A DNA stretch of 18,728 bases, from the NCBI GenBank assembly GCA_040902425.1, contig JBBDXI010000082.1, positions 1 to 18,728 on the forward strand, read 5' to 3'. Made by a program: the position numbers and the translations under genes. Of this stretch, positions 7,483-14,507 are shown piece after piece. The notes beneath the pieces were generated by a model. It had not been told where the DNA came from, searched no databases, and saw only the letters and a list, made by a program, of their open reading frames with translations. Within the stretch, counting starts at the first letter, position 1. Every line of letters starts with the position of its first letter. The DNA comes from JBBDXI01 sp040902425 (GTDB lineage: Bacteria > Planctomycetota > Phycisphaerae > Phycisphaerales > UBA1924).

Positions 7483-7868
7483 GGCACCCGGAGTGGAAGC
7501 CGTGGTGGACGGTTCTGCCACGCTCGACGCCGCGAAGGACTGGGCTGAGCATTTCCGTGGTCCCACGCTGGAGGAGCAGCACAAGAGACTGATCGGGTCC
7601 GGCTGGTCCTTCCGGGTCTCGTGGCCCTTTAGAGACAGTCAAAGCCATGCGCCGTCGCGGCACCTCGGGGGCCAACGACTGCAACAGCAACCCAATCAAC
7701 CAGTTCATCGGCAGCCAACGGGGCTCCCGTTCAGTTCGAGCCGTTGCGCGCGACCAATGCTAGTGATTTGGGCGGGTCTCGAACCGTCTGCCGACCCCGC
7801 CTTGGCGCTGGCGCCAAGGTTACACGTTCCTCCCGTTGAAATCAGCCGACCAGATCTCGCGGTCAGGC
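7483..7868. other. 386-bp stretch without a supported gene
   Basis: Several overlapping frames are open on both strands, but none shows a recognisable domain, and none contains the HxHxDH half expected upstream of the MBL remnant. The only clear structure is the palindrome at 7800-7819. The stretch is best read as decayed or scrambled DNA between the MBL/E2 remnant and the next gene. Confidence 0.5.
7800..7819. repeat. Perfect 9-bp inverted repeat with 2-nt centre
   Basis: The arms are CCTTGGCGC and GCGCCAAGG around TG. It lies 50-69 nt beyond the stop of the reverse-strand gene at 7869-8264. It has no T-run on either side, so it is not a typical intrinsic terminator. It could be a protein-binding site or a 3'-end structure. 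Confidence 0.6.
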
Positions 7869-8264
7869 TCATCTAGCCGCGTACTGGCCCCGCCCCACCC
7901 TCTTGAACGGCCCCTTGATCAGGGCGATGTTGACCTGGGTGCGGAAGTTCGAGGAGGCGGTGCGGTAGCCGGCCCGCTTCACGGCGGCGATCGCCTCCTC
8001 CACTCCCATCGTCCTGCTCCCCACGGCCTTGGCCAACGCCTCCGTCAGTGTCAACTTGTTCTTGAACGGCCGGCCGCCGCTACTGCCGCGGCGCCCCGCC
8101 CGACCGTTGACGCTCCCTCCGGCCGCCTGGATCTGATCGTCCAGGCTGGCGATCCTCGCCGCCAGCTTGTCGCGACGCCTTTGGAGGCGTCCTACCGCCC
8201 GGCCACGGCGGCGGATCTCTCGTTCGATCTGGGCCACGGACAATCGGGCGAGTCCCCGGGGCAT
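7869..8264 (-). CDS. Small coiled-coil protein with HTH-like C-terminal domain
   Basis: The 131-residue product begins MPRGLARLSVAQIEREIRRR. I chose ATG 8264 because GGAGA sits six bases upstream (8271-8275); a GTG at 8306 would add 14 residues without support. Residues ~6-48 are charged and heptad-like (IEREIRRRGRAVGRLQRRRD, then LAARIASLDDQI), probably a coiled coil. A basic Gly/Arg linker follows, then a compact C-terminal domain (LTEALAKAVG, MGVEEAIAAVKRAGYR, SSNFRTQVNIAL, FKRVGRGQYA). That ending resembles the HARE-HTH type winged helix, where GRG-aromatic closes the fold. I recall similar proteins as common, uncharacterised planctomycete proteins. DNA binding is likely but inferred. A palindrome lies just upstream. 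Confidence 0.72.
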   Translation of the reverse strand: MPRGLARLSVAQIEREIRRRGRAVGRLQRRRDKLAARIASLDDQIQAAGGSVNGRAGRRGSSGGRPFKNKLTLTEALAKAVGSRTMGVEEAIAAVKRAGYRTASSNFRTQVNIALIKGPFKRVGRGQYAAR

Positions 8265-8301
8265 GGGAAGTCTCCAAGTGGGATTTCCCAGCTTACCGCG
8301 T

Positions 8302-8317
8302 GGCACAGAACTGTGCC
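8302..8317. promoter_or_regulatory. Palindrome upstream of the HTH-like gene, possible operator
   Basis: GGCACAG-AA-CTGTGCC is a perfect 7-bp inverted repeat located 38-53 nt upstream of the chosen ATG (8264, reverse strand). A related half-site (TTGTGCC) lies at about 8332-8338. The position fits an autoregulatory operator; that role is inference. Confidence 0.4.
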
Positions 8318-8651
8318 GGGGGACACAGGGGTTGTGCCGCCGCAGCTACGGGAAAGAGCAGTTCCTCGAACTATCGACCTGGCCGCCGCTACGCCTTCCC
8401 CCGGTGAGCGCGAGTACTTGGGGTAGCTTCCCATCAGGACCTTCGGCAGCGGCCAGTCGCGGAGCGCATTGAACTGGGACCCCGGTCACGCCCCAGCGTT
8501 CCGTCGATCTCCCTCCACCAGTGACATGTGCTCGTAGGCGCCTTTCGGGCAGCGGCTTGTCGAGGGTGGTGACCCGCAGCGTGCCCGGTGTTGTCAGCTT
8601 CATGCTGCCCGTACTGCACCCGATACGCTCTCCCTCAACCTCCAAGGTCAA
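8318..8651. other. 334-bp stretch without a supported gene, adjoining the tRNA 3' end
   Basis: A reverse-strand frame (8346-8651) is open, but its product has no family signature, and adjacent frames are equally open in places. No integrase, attachment-site duplicate or repeat was recognised. It may hold decayed accessory DNA. Confidence 0.45.
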
Positions 8652-8726
8652 TGACCCCGACGGGATTCGAACCCGTGTTACGTCCTTGAAAGGGACGTGT
8701 CCTGGACCAGGCTAGACGACGGGGCC
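8652..8726 (-). tRNA. tRNA-Glu (UUC)
   Basis: Read on the minus strand, the acceptor arms GGCCCCG and CGGGGTC pair with one G-U. The anticodon stem CGTCC/GGACG encloses loop CTTTCAA with anticodon TTC (Glu). The T arm is ACGGG-TTCGAAT-CCCGT. The discriminator is A at 8652 and no CCA is encoded. A TAGAAT -10-like hexamer lies at 8747-8752 (minus strand); no good -35 was found. Confidence 0.95.
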
Positions 8727-8773
8727 CCGCCCCCCCTCCGAGGCCGATTCTAGGGGCCGGGTACCATCCCCGC

Positions 8774-9520
8774 GTGACCGACGCCGGCGCTCCCACCCAC
8801 CCGAGCACGCCCATCACGCCCATCCCCGTCCCCGGCGGCGCGCGCGAGGTGCTCCTCGTCGGCGGGCTCTTCGACCCGCCCCACCGCGCCCACGTCGAGC
8901 TCCCCGCCTTCGCCCGCCAGCGCGCCGCGGCGCACGACGCCTGGCTCATCTTCGTCCCCGCCACCGCCTCGCCCCTCAAGCCCCGCGGCCCCCGCGCCCC
9001 CGACACCGACCGCGTCGCGATGCTCCAGCGCGCCATCGACGGGCTTGACTGGGCCGCCATCTGGACCGACGAGATCGACCGCGCTGGGCCGCCGGCGGCG
9101 GACAACGCCGCCACGCCCCCCGAGGCACGCGCCCCCAGCTACTGGATCGACACCCTCCGCCGCGCCCGTGAAGCCCTCGGCCCCGGCGTGGCCATCCGCT
9201 TCATCATCGGCGCCGACCAGGCCGCGGAGTTCCACCGCTGGCGCGACCCGCGCGGGGTCCTCGCCCTCGCGCGCCCCCTGGTCCTGCTCCGCCCGCCTTT
9301 CAGCGCCCCCGGCGAGCTGATCGACGCGATGCGATCCGCGAACTTCTGGAACGAGCGGGACCTCGCCGAGTGGCGCGCCGCGATCGTCGAGAACCCCCTC
9401 ACGCCCCTGAGCGCCTCCGCCGCCCGCCGCTCGATCCACAGCGGCGACCTCCAGGGCGCCGAGCGGGCCCTCCAGCCCCAGGTGCTCGCCTACATCCGCG
9501 AGCGCGGCCTCTACCGCTGA
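8774..9520 (+). CDS. nadD: Nicotinate-nucleotide adenylyltransferase (NadD)
   Basis: NadD transfers AMP from ATP to nicotinate mononucleotide, making deamido-NAD in NAD biosynthesis. The nucleotidyltransferase signature GLFDPPHRAH matches GxFDPxHxxH near the N-terminus. IRFIIGADQAAEFHRWRD is the typical central segment, and PLSASAARRSIHSGD corresponds to the C-terminal ISSTxIR nucleotide-binding motif. At 248 residues it is somewhat longer than usual because of a Pro-rich N-terminal extension of about 25 residues. The GTG start at 8774 has no clear ribosome-binding site, so the start is uncertain. It diverges from tRNA-Glu, and its end overlaps the reverse-strand small gene by 10 nt. Confidence 0.92.
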   Translation: MTDAGAPTHPSTPITPIPVPGGAREVLLVGGLFDPPHRAHVELPAFARQRAAAHDAWLIFVPATASPLKPRGPRAPDTDRVAMLQRAIDGLDWAAIWTDEIDRAGPPAADNAATPPEARAPSYWIDTLRRAREALGPGVAIRFIIGADQAAEFHRWRDPRGVLALARPLVLLRPPFSAPGELIDAMRSANFWNERDLAEWRAAIVENPLTPLSASAARRSIHSGDLQGAERALQPQVLAYIRERGLYR

Positions 9521-9753
9521 GGCGCCGGGGGCGACCCGCCCTCGTTGGTACCCATGAGGCGCTCGCCCCGCACCCTGCCGGTGATCGTGGCGCCGCCGGG
9601 CTCACCCTCCGCCGCCATGTTCCCGATGATCCCGCCCACGATCCCGCCCCCGACCAGCCCGATGACCAGCCCGGTGATCATCCCCTTCTTGTGAGCCCGG
9701 TCGGCCGCGCTGCCCGCCCGGGCACCCCGTTCCGCTGCGTTCTGTGGCGTCAT
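9511..9753 (-). CDS. Small glycine-zipper membrane protein
   Basis: An 80-residue product with a short charged N-terminus (NAAERGARAGSAADRAHKKG), one hydrophobic glycine-zipper segment (GLVIGLVGGGIVGGIIGNMA) and a polar tail. Glycine zippers drive helix packing in membranes and occur in small envelope proteins. The ATG at 9753 has no strong ribosome-binding site. The gene converges on nadD with a 10-nt overlap. Function unknown. The distinctive TM segment argues for a real gene, but a chance ORF in GC-rich DNA cannot be excluded. Confidence 0.55.
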   Translation of the reverse strand: MTPQNAAERGARAGSAADRAHKKGMITGLVIGLVGGGIVGGIIGNMAAEGEPGGATITGRVRGERLMGTNEGGSPPAPQR

Positions 9754-9905
9754 GCGTCATTCTTGGCCCGTGGCGGGGTCGCCGGATGAGCCATGAAACT
9801 GGCCCGGCCCCGCCGGACCGCCTTTCATTCCCCGTCACTCCGCGGCCGCGGGACCGGGCACGGTCGCCCGCTCCTAGAGTGGCCTTCCCCCATAGGAGAG
9901 CATCC

Positions 9906-10577
9906 ATGAAGTTGACAGCGCTGTTCGGGATGGCGGTGCTGAGCGGTCTGATGACCCTCGCCCCGCTCGCCCGCGCCCAGGACCCCGCCGCCCCCAGGCA
10001 GGAACCCAAGCCTCAGGAGTCCGGCTCCGTGTACGTCCTCATGAAGACCACCGCCGGCGAGTTCACCCTCGAGCTCAACCGCGACAAGGCCCCCGTCTCC
10101 ACCGACAACTTCCTCAAGTACGCCGACAAGGGCTTCTACAACGGGACCGTCTTCCACCGCGTCATGCCGACTTTCATGATCCAGGGCGGCGGCTACACGC
10201 CGGACATGGAGCTCAAGAAGCCCGACGCCCCCATCAAGAACGAGTGGAAGAACGGCCTGAAGAACGAGGCCGGGACCATCTCGATGGCCCGCCTCGGCGG
10301 CCAGCCCGACTCGGCCACCTCCCAGTTCTTCATCAACGTCAAGAACAACCCCGACCTCGACAAGCAGCAGCCCGACGGCGCCGCCTACGCCGTCTTCGGC
10401 AAGGTCGTGGACGGGATGGACACCGTCAACAAGATCAAGAGCGGGGAGACCAAAGAGAACCCCAAGATGCGCAACGAGAAGAGCCTCCCCCTCAGCCCCG
10501 TGGTCATCGAGGAGGTCCGGCGCCTGAAGCCCGACGAGGAGAAGGCCCTCCGCGACCGCCTCGGCCCCAAGTCCTGA
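9906..10577 (+). CDS. Secreted cyclophilin-type peptidyl-prolyl isomerase
   Basis: Cyclophilins catalyse cis-trans isomerisation of X-Pro bonds during folding. The ATG at 9906 has AGGAGAG five bases upstream, and the ORF begins with a signal peptide (hydrophobic segment GMAVLSGLMTLAPLARA, likely cut after ARA near residue 24). Family motifs follow: FHRVMPTFMIQGGGYT, the NEAGTISMAR loop, SATSQFFINVKNN, and FGKVVDGMDTV. The total of 223 residues suits a one-domain exported enzyme, so it probably acts in the periplasm. A rho-independent terminator follows 33 nt after the stop, suggesting a single-gene unit. Confidence 0.94.
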   Translation: MKLTALFGMAVLSGLMTLAPLARAQDPAAPRQEPKPQESGSVYVLMKTTAGEFTLELNRDKAPVSTDNFLKYADKGFYNGTVFHRVMPTFMIQGGGYTPDMELKKPDAPIKNEWKNGLKNEAGTISMARLGGQPDSATSQFFINVKNNPDLDKQQPDGAAYAVFGKVVDGMDTVNKIKSGETKENPKMRNEKSLPLSPVVIEEVRRLKPDEEKALRDRLGPKS

Positions 10578-10609
10578 GCGACAGCAACCGACACCCGCCC
10601 CCCCCTCCC

Positions 10610-10641
10610 GCGGCCTTCCCAGCGGGGGCCGCACCGTTTTT
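10610..10641 (+). terminator. Rho-independent terminator after the cyclophilin gene
   Basis: The GCGGCC/GGCCGC stem (10610-10615 and 10627-10632) encloses an 11-nt loop and is followed four bases later by five T (10637-10641). Confidence 0.75.
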
Positions 10642-10791
10642 CGGACCTGCCGGGCCCGGGCCCCGCTGGCAATCCAGGGGGCGGCGCGGTACGAATGGGC
10701 CCGCGGGCGGGAAGACCTGGGGGCGGGGCTTGCCCCACGCGGAAACCGGTTCACGCTTAGGCACGGACGGACACGGAAGTCGGAGCACCCC

Positions 10792-11172
10792 ATGAGCCAG
10801 TTCGACCAGATCCCCTACTACCGCGAGTACCTCGACCACATCCTCAAGCCCCGCGTGATCCGGGCCCTGGATGACATCCGCGCCCGCTTCGCCGAGCGGG
10901 CCTGGGCGGAGCTCGTCGCCCGCATGGCCGAAGAGCAGCGCCCAGGCGCCTCCGCCGACCCCGAGGCCATCACCCGCCTGCGCGCGATGCTCGAGCAGGG
11001 CCTGCGACTGCAACTCGCCGCGACGGTCTCCGCCAGCTTCGGCGGCGCACCGGCCGAGGGCCCCGCGGCCAACGGCGCTGAGGCCCGCGCCGGCGAGGCG
11101 GTCGAGGCCGGGTTCCCCGACAACCCGCTGGCCCGCGCGGTCGGCGGCGTCCGCCGGGTCGCCTCGCGCTGA
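10792..11172 (+). CDS. Small Ala/Arg-rich protein of unknown function
   Basis: A 126-residue product beginning MSQFDQIPYYREYLDHILKP. The ATG has GGAG six bases upstream. The first ~45 residues look like an amphipathic helical domain (VIRALDDIRARFAERAWAEL); the rest is Ala-rich and low in complexity, with no signal peptide or TM segment. No family is recognised. It stands alone between the cyclophilin terminator and the dockerin lipoprotein. The good ribosome-binding site and the non-random N-terminal half support a real gene. Confidence 0.6.
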   Translation: MSQFDQIPYYREYLDHILKPRVIRALDDIRARFAERAWAELVARMAEEQRPGASADPEAITRLRAMLEQGLRLQLAATVSASFGGAPAEGPAANGAEARAGEAVEAGFPDNPLARAVGGVRRVASR

Positions 11173-11353
11173 GATCGGTTTGCCGCGCGAATGACAACTC
11201 ATGATGGCGATGCCGGGGCGGCAGCGGACCACCCCGGCCGCTTCATGCTTAAATCCCGCTGACCTCCCGCCCAGCGCCCCCCGACCCGGCGTAAATCCCC
11301 CCGGGCGCCACGGACGACGCCCCCTTTCGGCAACGTCACGGAGGGCGGGGGGG

Positions 11354-12973
11354 ATGCCACAGATCACGGTTCGGCGTGCAGCGCCCGCGGCGCTGCTGGG
11401 GCTGGTGGCCGGCGTGCTCAGCGGCTGCGCCACCGAGGCGCCGGTCGCGCCGGCGGGACTCATCACCGGATCGCCGCGCCCCATCTCGCCGGCCGATGAG
11501 CCCCCGCCGACGCGCGGGGACCTGCTCACCCGCAAGCGCATCCCGGGCTGGACGCCGCAGGAACCATCCACGGAGCGCGGCGAGGGCGTCGGCTTCGAGG
11601 GCATCCCCGGCTCGGGGTGGTACCCGCCGGACTCGGCCCTCGCGGTGGGCGCTGCCCACCTCGTCGCCATCGTGAACGGCCAGGTCGCCTTCTTCGAGAA
11701 GGACGGGACCAACCTGCTCCGCCAGACCATCGCCGGCCCCTCCGGCTTCTGGGCCGAGCGCGGCGCGGGCCAGTTCGTCTTCGACCCCGAGGCCCTCTAC
11801 GACCCCCACCACGACCGCTTCTGGCTCGTGGCCTGCGAGCAGACGGGCGCCTCGGGCCACTTCACCCTCGCCGCCTCCGCGACATCGAGCGCCGCCGGGG
11901 CCTGGCACAAGCACCGCATCGACGTGACGGACATCGGCGGGGCGGATGTGGACTCCCCCAACATCGCGGCCGCGCCGACGGAACTGGTCATCTCCGCCGA
12001 CTTCGAGGCCGGCGGCGACCGCACGCTGGTCTACATCCTGCCCACGCAGCCCTTGCTTGATGGCGAACCGCTCCCCGCCGCCCAGCACCTCATCCTCCAC
12101 GGCGTGCGCGGCGCAGCCCTCGTCGCCCGGCCCGACACCAGCGCCAGCGCCCAGTACCTCCTGGAGGCGGGCCGCGCCGAGACGGCCAGCGCCGTCACGC
12201 TCCACGCCGTGCAGAGCGGCGCCTCTTCCCCGGCGCACACCGCTCTCCAAATCTCCGTGCCCGAGTTCCGCCAGCCCGGCCGCCCCACGCAGGCCGGAAG
12301 CGCGGTCACCTTCAACCTCTACGACGCCCGCTTCTGGACCGCCACGCTCCGCCAGGGCTCGATCTGGGCCGCGCACGCCGTCCGCCCCGTCGCCTCCCCG
12401 CGCACCGTCGTCCGCTGGTACGAGTTCCGCCTCAACGGCTGGCCGGGCGGGGGCGCGCCCTCGCTCCGCCAGTGGGGCGAGATCGACCCCGGCGGCGACG
12501 ACCACGCCTACTGCCCCAGCATCACCGCCGACGCCGAGGGCAACGCCGCGCTCACCTACACCCGCTCCGGCCCCCAGGCCTACCCCGCGATGTGGAGCGC
12601 GGAGCGCCGCTGGCTCGACCCCTTGGGGACCCTCCGCCAGCCCGCACTCATCCGCGACAGTTCCTCCCCCTTCACCGTGTACGACCGCTGGGGCGATTAC
12701 TCCACCACCGCCGCCGATCCCGCCGACCCCTGCGCCTTCTGGGGCCACTCCGAGTGGACCACATCCACCCACGACTGGCGCACGTGGATCGCCCGCTACG
12801 AGAATCACCCGGCCGCCGACGCCAACCTCGACTGCCATCTCAACGTCGCGGATTTCTCCGCGTTCCTGGTGCTCTACGCCGCGGGCGACCCGCGGGCCGA
12901 CATGGACCAGAGCGGGAACCTGAACGTCGCCGACTTCGGCGAGTTCCTGGCCGCCTACGCCTCCCGGCGCTAG
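11354..12973 (+). CDS. Secreted lipoprotein with C-terminal dockerin-like repeats
   Basis: I chose ATG 11354, with GGAGG nine bases upstream, because it places a lipoprotein signal peptide at the N-terminus: MPQITVRRAAPAALLGLVAG followed by lipobox LSGC. The frame is open back to 11201, but that part looks non-coding. The body (about 400 residues) alternates hydrophobic strands with segments such as WYPPDSALAVG, FVFDPEALYDPHHDRFWLV and DRWGDYSTTAADP, suggesting a beta-rich, possibly propeller-like extracellular domain of unknown function. The C-terminus carries two dockerin-type repeats, each with acidic residues then LNVADF and FL-(V/A)-YA. In Planctomycetota such repeats are thought to anchor or sort surface proteins. 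The stop codon is also the first base of a long hairpin. Confidence 0.8.
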   Translation: MPQITVRRAAPAALLGLVAGVLSGCATEAPVAPAGLITGSPRPISPADEPPPTRGDLLTRKRIPGWTPQEPSTERGEGVGFEGIPGSGWYPPDSALAVGAAHLVAIVNGQVAFFEKDGTNLLRQTIAGPSGFWAERGAGQFVFDPEALYDPHHDRFWLVACEQTGASGHFTLAASATSSAAGAWHKHRIDVTDIGGADVDSPNIAAAPTELVISADFEAGGDRTLVYILPTQPLLDGEPLPAAQHLILHGVRGAALVARPDTSASAQYLLEAGRAETASAVTLHAVQSGASSPAHTALQISVPEFRQPGRPTQAGSAVTFNLYDARFWTATLRQGSIWAAHAVRPVASPRTVVRWYEFRLNGWPGGGAPSLRQWGEIDPGGDDHAYCPSITADAEGNAALTYTRSGPQAYPAMWSAERRWLDPLGTLRQPALIRDSSSPFTVYDRWGDYSTTAADPADPCAFWGHSEWTTSTHDWRTWIARYENHPAADANLDCHLNVADFSAFLVLYAAGDPRADMDQSGNLNVADFGEFLAAYASRR

Positions 12974-13033
12974 GGTGGCCCGACGCTCCGCGGCGGGTGA
13001 ACAGCAGACCCGCCACGGAGCCGCGGGCCACCC
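12973..13033. repeat. Long imperfect stem-loop (26-bp arms, 9-nt loop)
   Basis: The arms at 12973-12998 and 13008-13033 match at 23 of 26 positions, mismatching at arm positions 11, 12 and 19. The loop is GAACAGCAG. The hairpin begins at the last base of the preceding stop codon. No T-run follows, so it may act as an atypical terminator or a 3'-end stabilising structure, or be a REP-like element. Confidence 0.75.
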
Positions 13034-13139
13034 AGGATCGACCCGTTAGACGCCTTCGCCGGCGGGGTCGAGCACCCGCCAGACCCCGATCGAACCCCGC
13101 GGCCGCGCCGTGCGAAAGGGATGACACCAAGGAGTTGTG

Positions 13140-14492
13140 ATGCGGAACAGCGGCAGGACGGGCGGTGCGTGCGGCCGGGCGGGTTTCCTCATGGCGGCCG
13201 CCGGGTGGGCCCTCGCGGCCGGGAGCGCCAGCGGCCAGGCCACCCAGCGCGCCGCCTTCGTCGGCAACAACGGCAACATCGAGGGGAGCATCACCTCCTA
13301 CACCTTCACGCCCGGCGGCGCCCCCGTGTTCGTCGCCCGGCACATCACCGGCGCCGGCAGCAGCAACCCGGGCAACAACGTCTACGGCATCACGCTGACG
13401 CCCAGCGGCGAGTTTCTCGCCACCACGCACGCCACAGCGCTCACGACCGAGCGCATCACCATCCTCCGGGTCAACCCCGACGCCACGCTCGCCGAGGTCG
13501 GCGTCTGGACCACGCCCGACAGCCCGCTGGGCGCCGCCTGGGTCAGCGACACCCTCCTGGCCGTCACCAAGACCAGTTCCAGCGGCACGAACCTGGTGAT
13601 CGTCTACCGCTTCGACCCCGCCGGGCCGTCGCTGGTGAAGGCGTCCGAACTGCCAACCACCGGCTTCACCAGCAGCGTCTCCGTCGCCCCCGCCGGCCCG
13701 TACGTGTACGCCCCTTCCGGCGGGCTCAGCGGCCCCACCGAGATCGCGGCGTTCCACGTCGATCCCGCGGGCGAACTGACGCCCATCGGCGTCATCGGCA
13801 CCAGCCCCTACTACACCCTGGGGCCCTGCCTCAACCGCGCCGGCACACGCCTCTACGGCGGCGGCGGGATCAGCGGCGGCGGCGGCGCGGTGATGGCCTA
13901 CGACATCAACCCCGGCGGGTCGCTCTCCTGGCACCCCGGCGCCCCCTTCGTCTCCCCCGGCAGCAGCCCCTCGCCCAAGCAGTGCGCCCCCGCCTCCGAC
14001 GACCGCTTCATGTTCGTCGCCCACGGCTCATCCTCGATGGTCCGCTCGTTCGCGATGGACGAGAACGGCTTCCTCACCGACACCGGCGCCGCCTACGACG
14101 TCGGCATCCAGGGCGACCTCGGCGGCATCGCCGTCATCGACAACCTCGTCCTCGCGACCCGGCGCTACTCCAGCACCACCTACGGCCCCTCCGGCCTCCT
14201 GTCGTTCACCATCCAGCCCGACGGCACCTTCATCCTCAACGGCCCCGTCGTCGGGAGCCAGGGCAGCCAGCCCATGGCCATCGCGCCCTGGTCGCCCCCA
14301 TCCGCCTGCTACGCCAACTGCGACGGCAGCACCGCCGCGCCCATCCTCAACGTGCAGGACTTCGGCTGCTTCCTCACCCGGTACGCCGCGGGGGACCCCT
14401 ACGCCAACTGCGACGGCAGCACCGCCGCGCCCGTCCTGAACGTGCAGGACTTCGGCTGCTTCCTGACGAAGTACGCGGCCGGGTGCCCGTAA
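13140..14492 (+). CDS. Secreted beta-propeller-like protein with GC-type dockerin repeats
   Basis: ATG 13140 is preferred over GTG 13137 because AAGGAG ends five bases upstream of it. A signal peptide is visible (FLMAAAGWALAAGSASGQA). The body has repeating blade-like segments (VYGITLTPSGEFLATTH, SVSVAPAGPYVYAPSGG, LNRAGTRLYGGGG, DGTFILNG), resembling the lactonase/YVTN seven-bladed propeller family; any enzymatic activity is unproven. The C-terminus is two near-identical 30-residue units (YANCDGST, then LNVQDFGCFL, then YAAG) ending in CP. This is the Cys-containing 'GC-type' dockerin-like tail I know from Phycisphaerae secreted proteins, where anchoring or sorting is presumed. A stop-to-start spacing of 15 nt to kdsA could allow co-transcription. 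Confidence 0.85.
   Translation: MRNSGRTGGACGRAGFLMAAAGWALAAGSASGQATQRAAFVGNNGNIEGSITSYTFTPGGAPVFVARHITGAGSSNPGNNVYGITLTPSGEFLATTHATALTTERITILRVNPDATLAEVGVWTTPDSPLGAAWVSDTLLAVTKTSSSGTNLVIVYRFDPAGPSLVKASELPTTGFTSSVSVAPAGPYVYAPSGGLSGPTEIAAFHVDPAGELTPIGVIGTSPYYTLGPCLNRAGTRLYGGGGISGGGGAVMAYDINPGGSLSWHPGAPFVSPGSSPSPKQCAPASDDRFMFVAHGSSSMVRSFAMDENGFLTDTGAAYDVGIQGDLGGIAVIDNLVLATRRYSSTTYGPSGLLSFTIQPDGTFILNGPVVGSQGSQPMAIAPWSPPSACYANCDGSTAAPILNVQDFGCFLTRYAAGDPYANCDGSTAAPVLNVQDFGCFLTKYAAGCP
14310..14489 (+). repeat. Two tandem 90-bp repeats encoding the dockerin-like units
   Basis: Copies at 14310-14399 and 14400-14489 are nearly identical in the first ~75 bp and drift only near the end of each unit. The low divergence suggests recent duplication or gene conversion. 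Confidence 0.9.
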
Positions 14493-14507
14493 GCCCTACC
14501 CTCCGCC

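Noticed and set aside
7770..7792. tRNA T-arm-like motif on the minus strand (GGTTCGAGACC)
   Set aside because: The five-base T stem does not pair beyond two bases, and no anticodon or acceptor arm is present around it.
7022..7876. Plus-strand ORF across the MBL remnant
   Set aside because: It is Ser/Arg/Pro-rich without motifs and antisense to a frame with clear MBL-family motifs.
8346..8651. Reverse-strand ORF next to tRNA-Glu
   Set aside because: The product has no recognisable domain, no clear ribosome-binding site and competing open frames; left as non-coding.
11336..14024. Two long reverse-strand ORFs (11336-12838 and 12840-14024)
   Set aside because: They lie antisense to well-supported secreted proteins, have Gly/Val/Ala/Arg-biased compositions without motifs, and are typical of GC-rich shadow frames.
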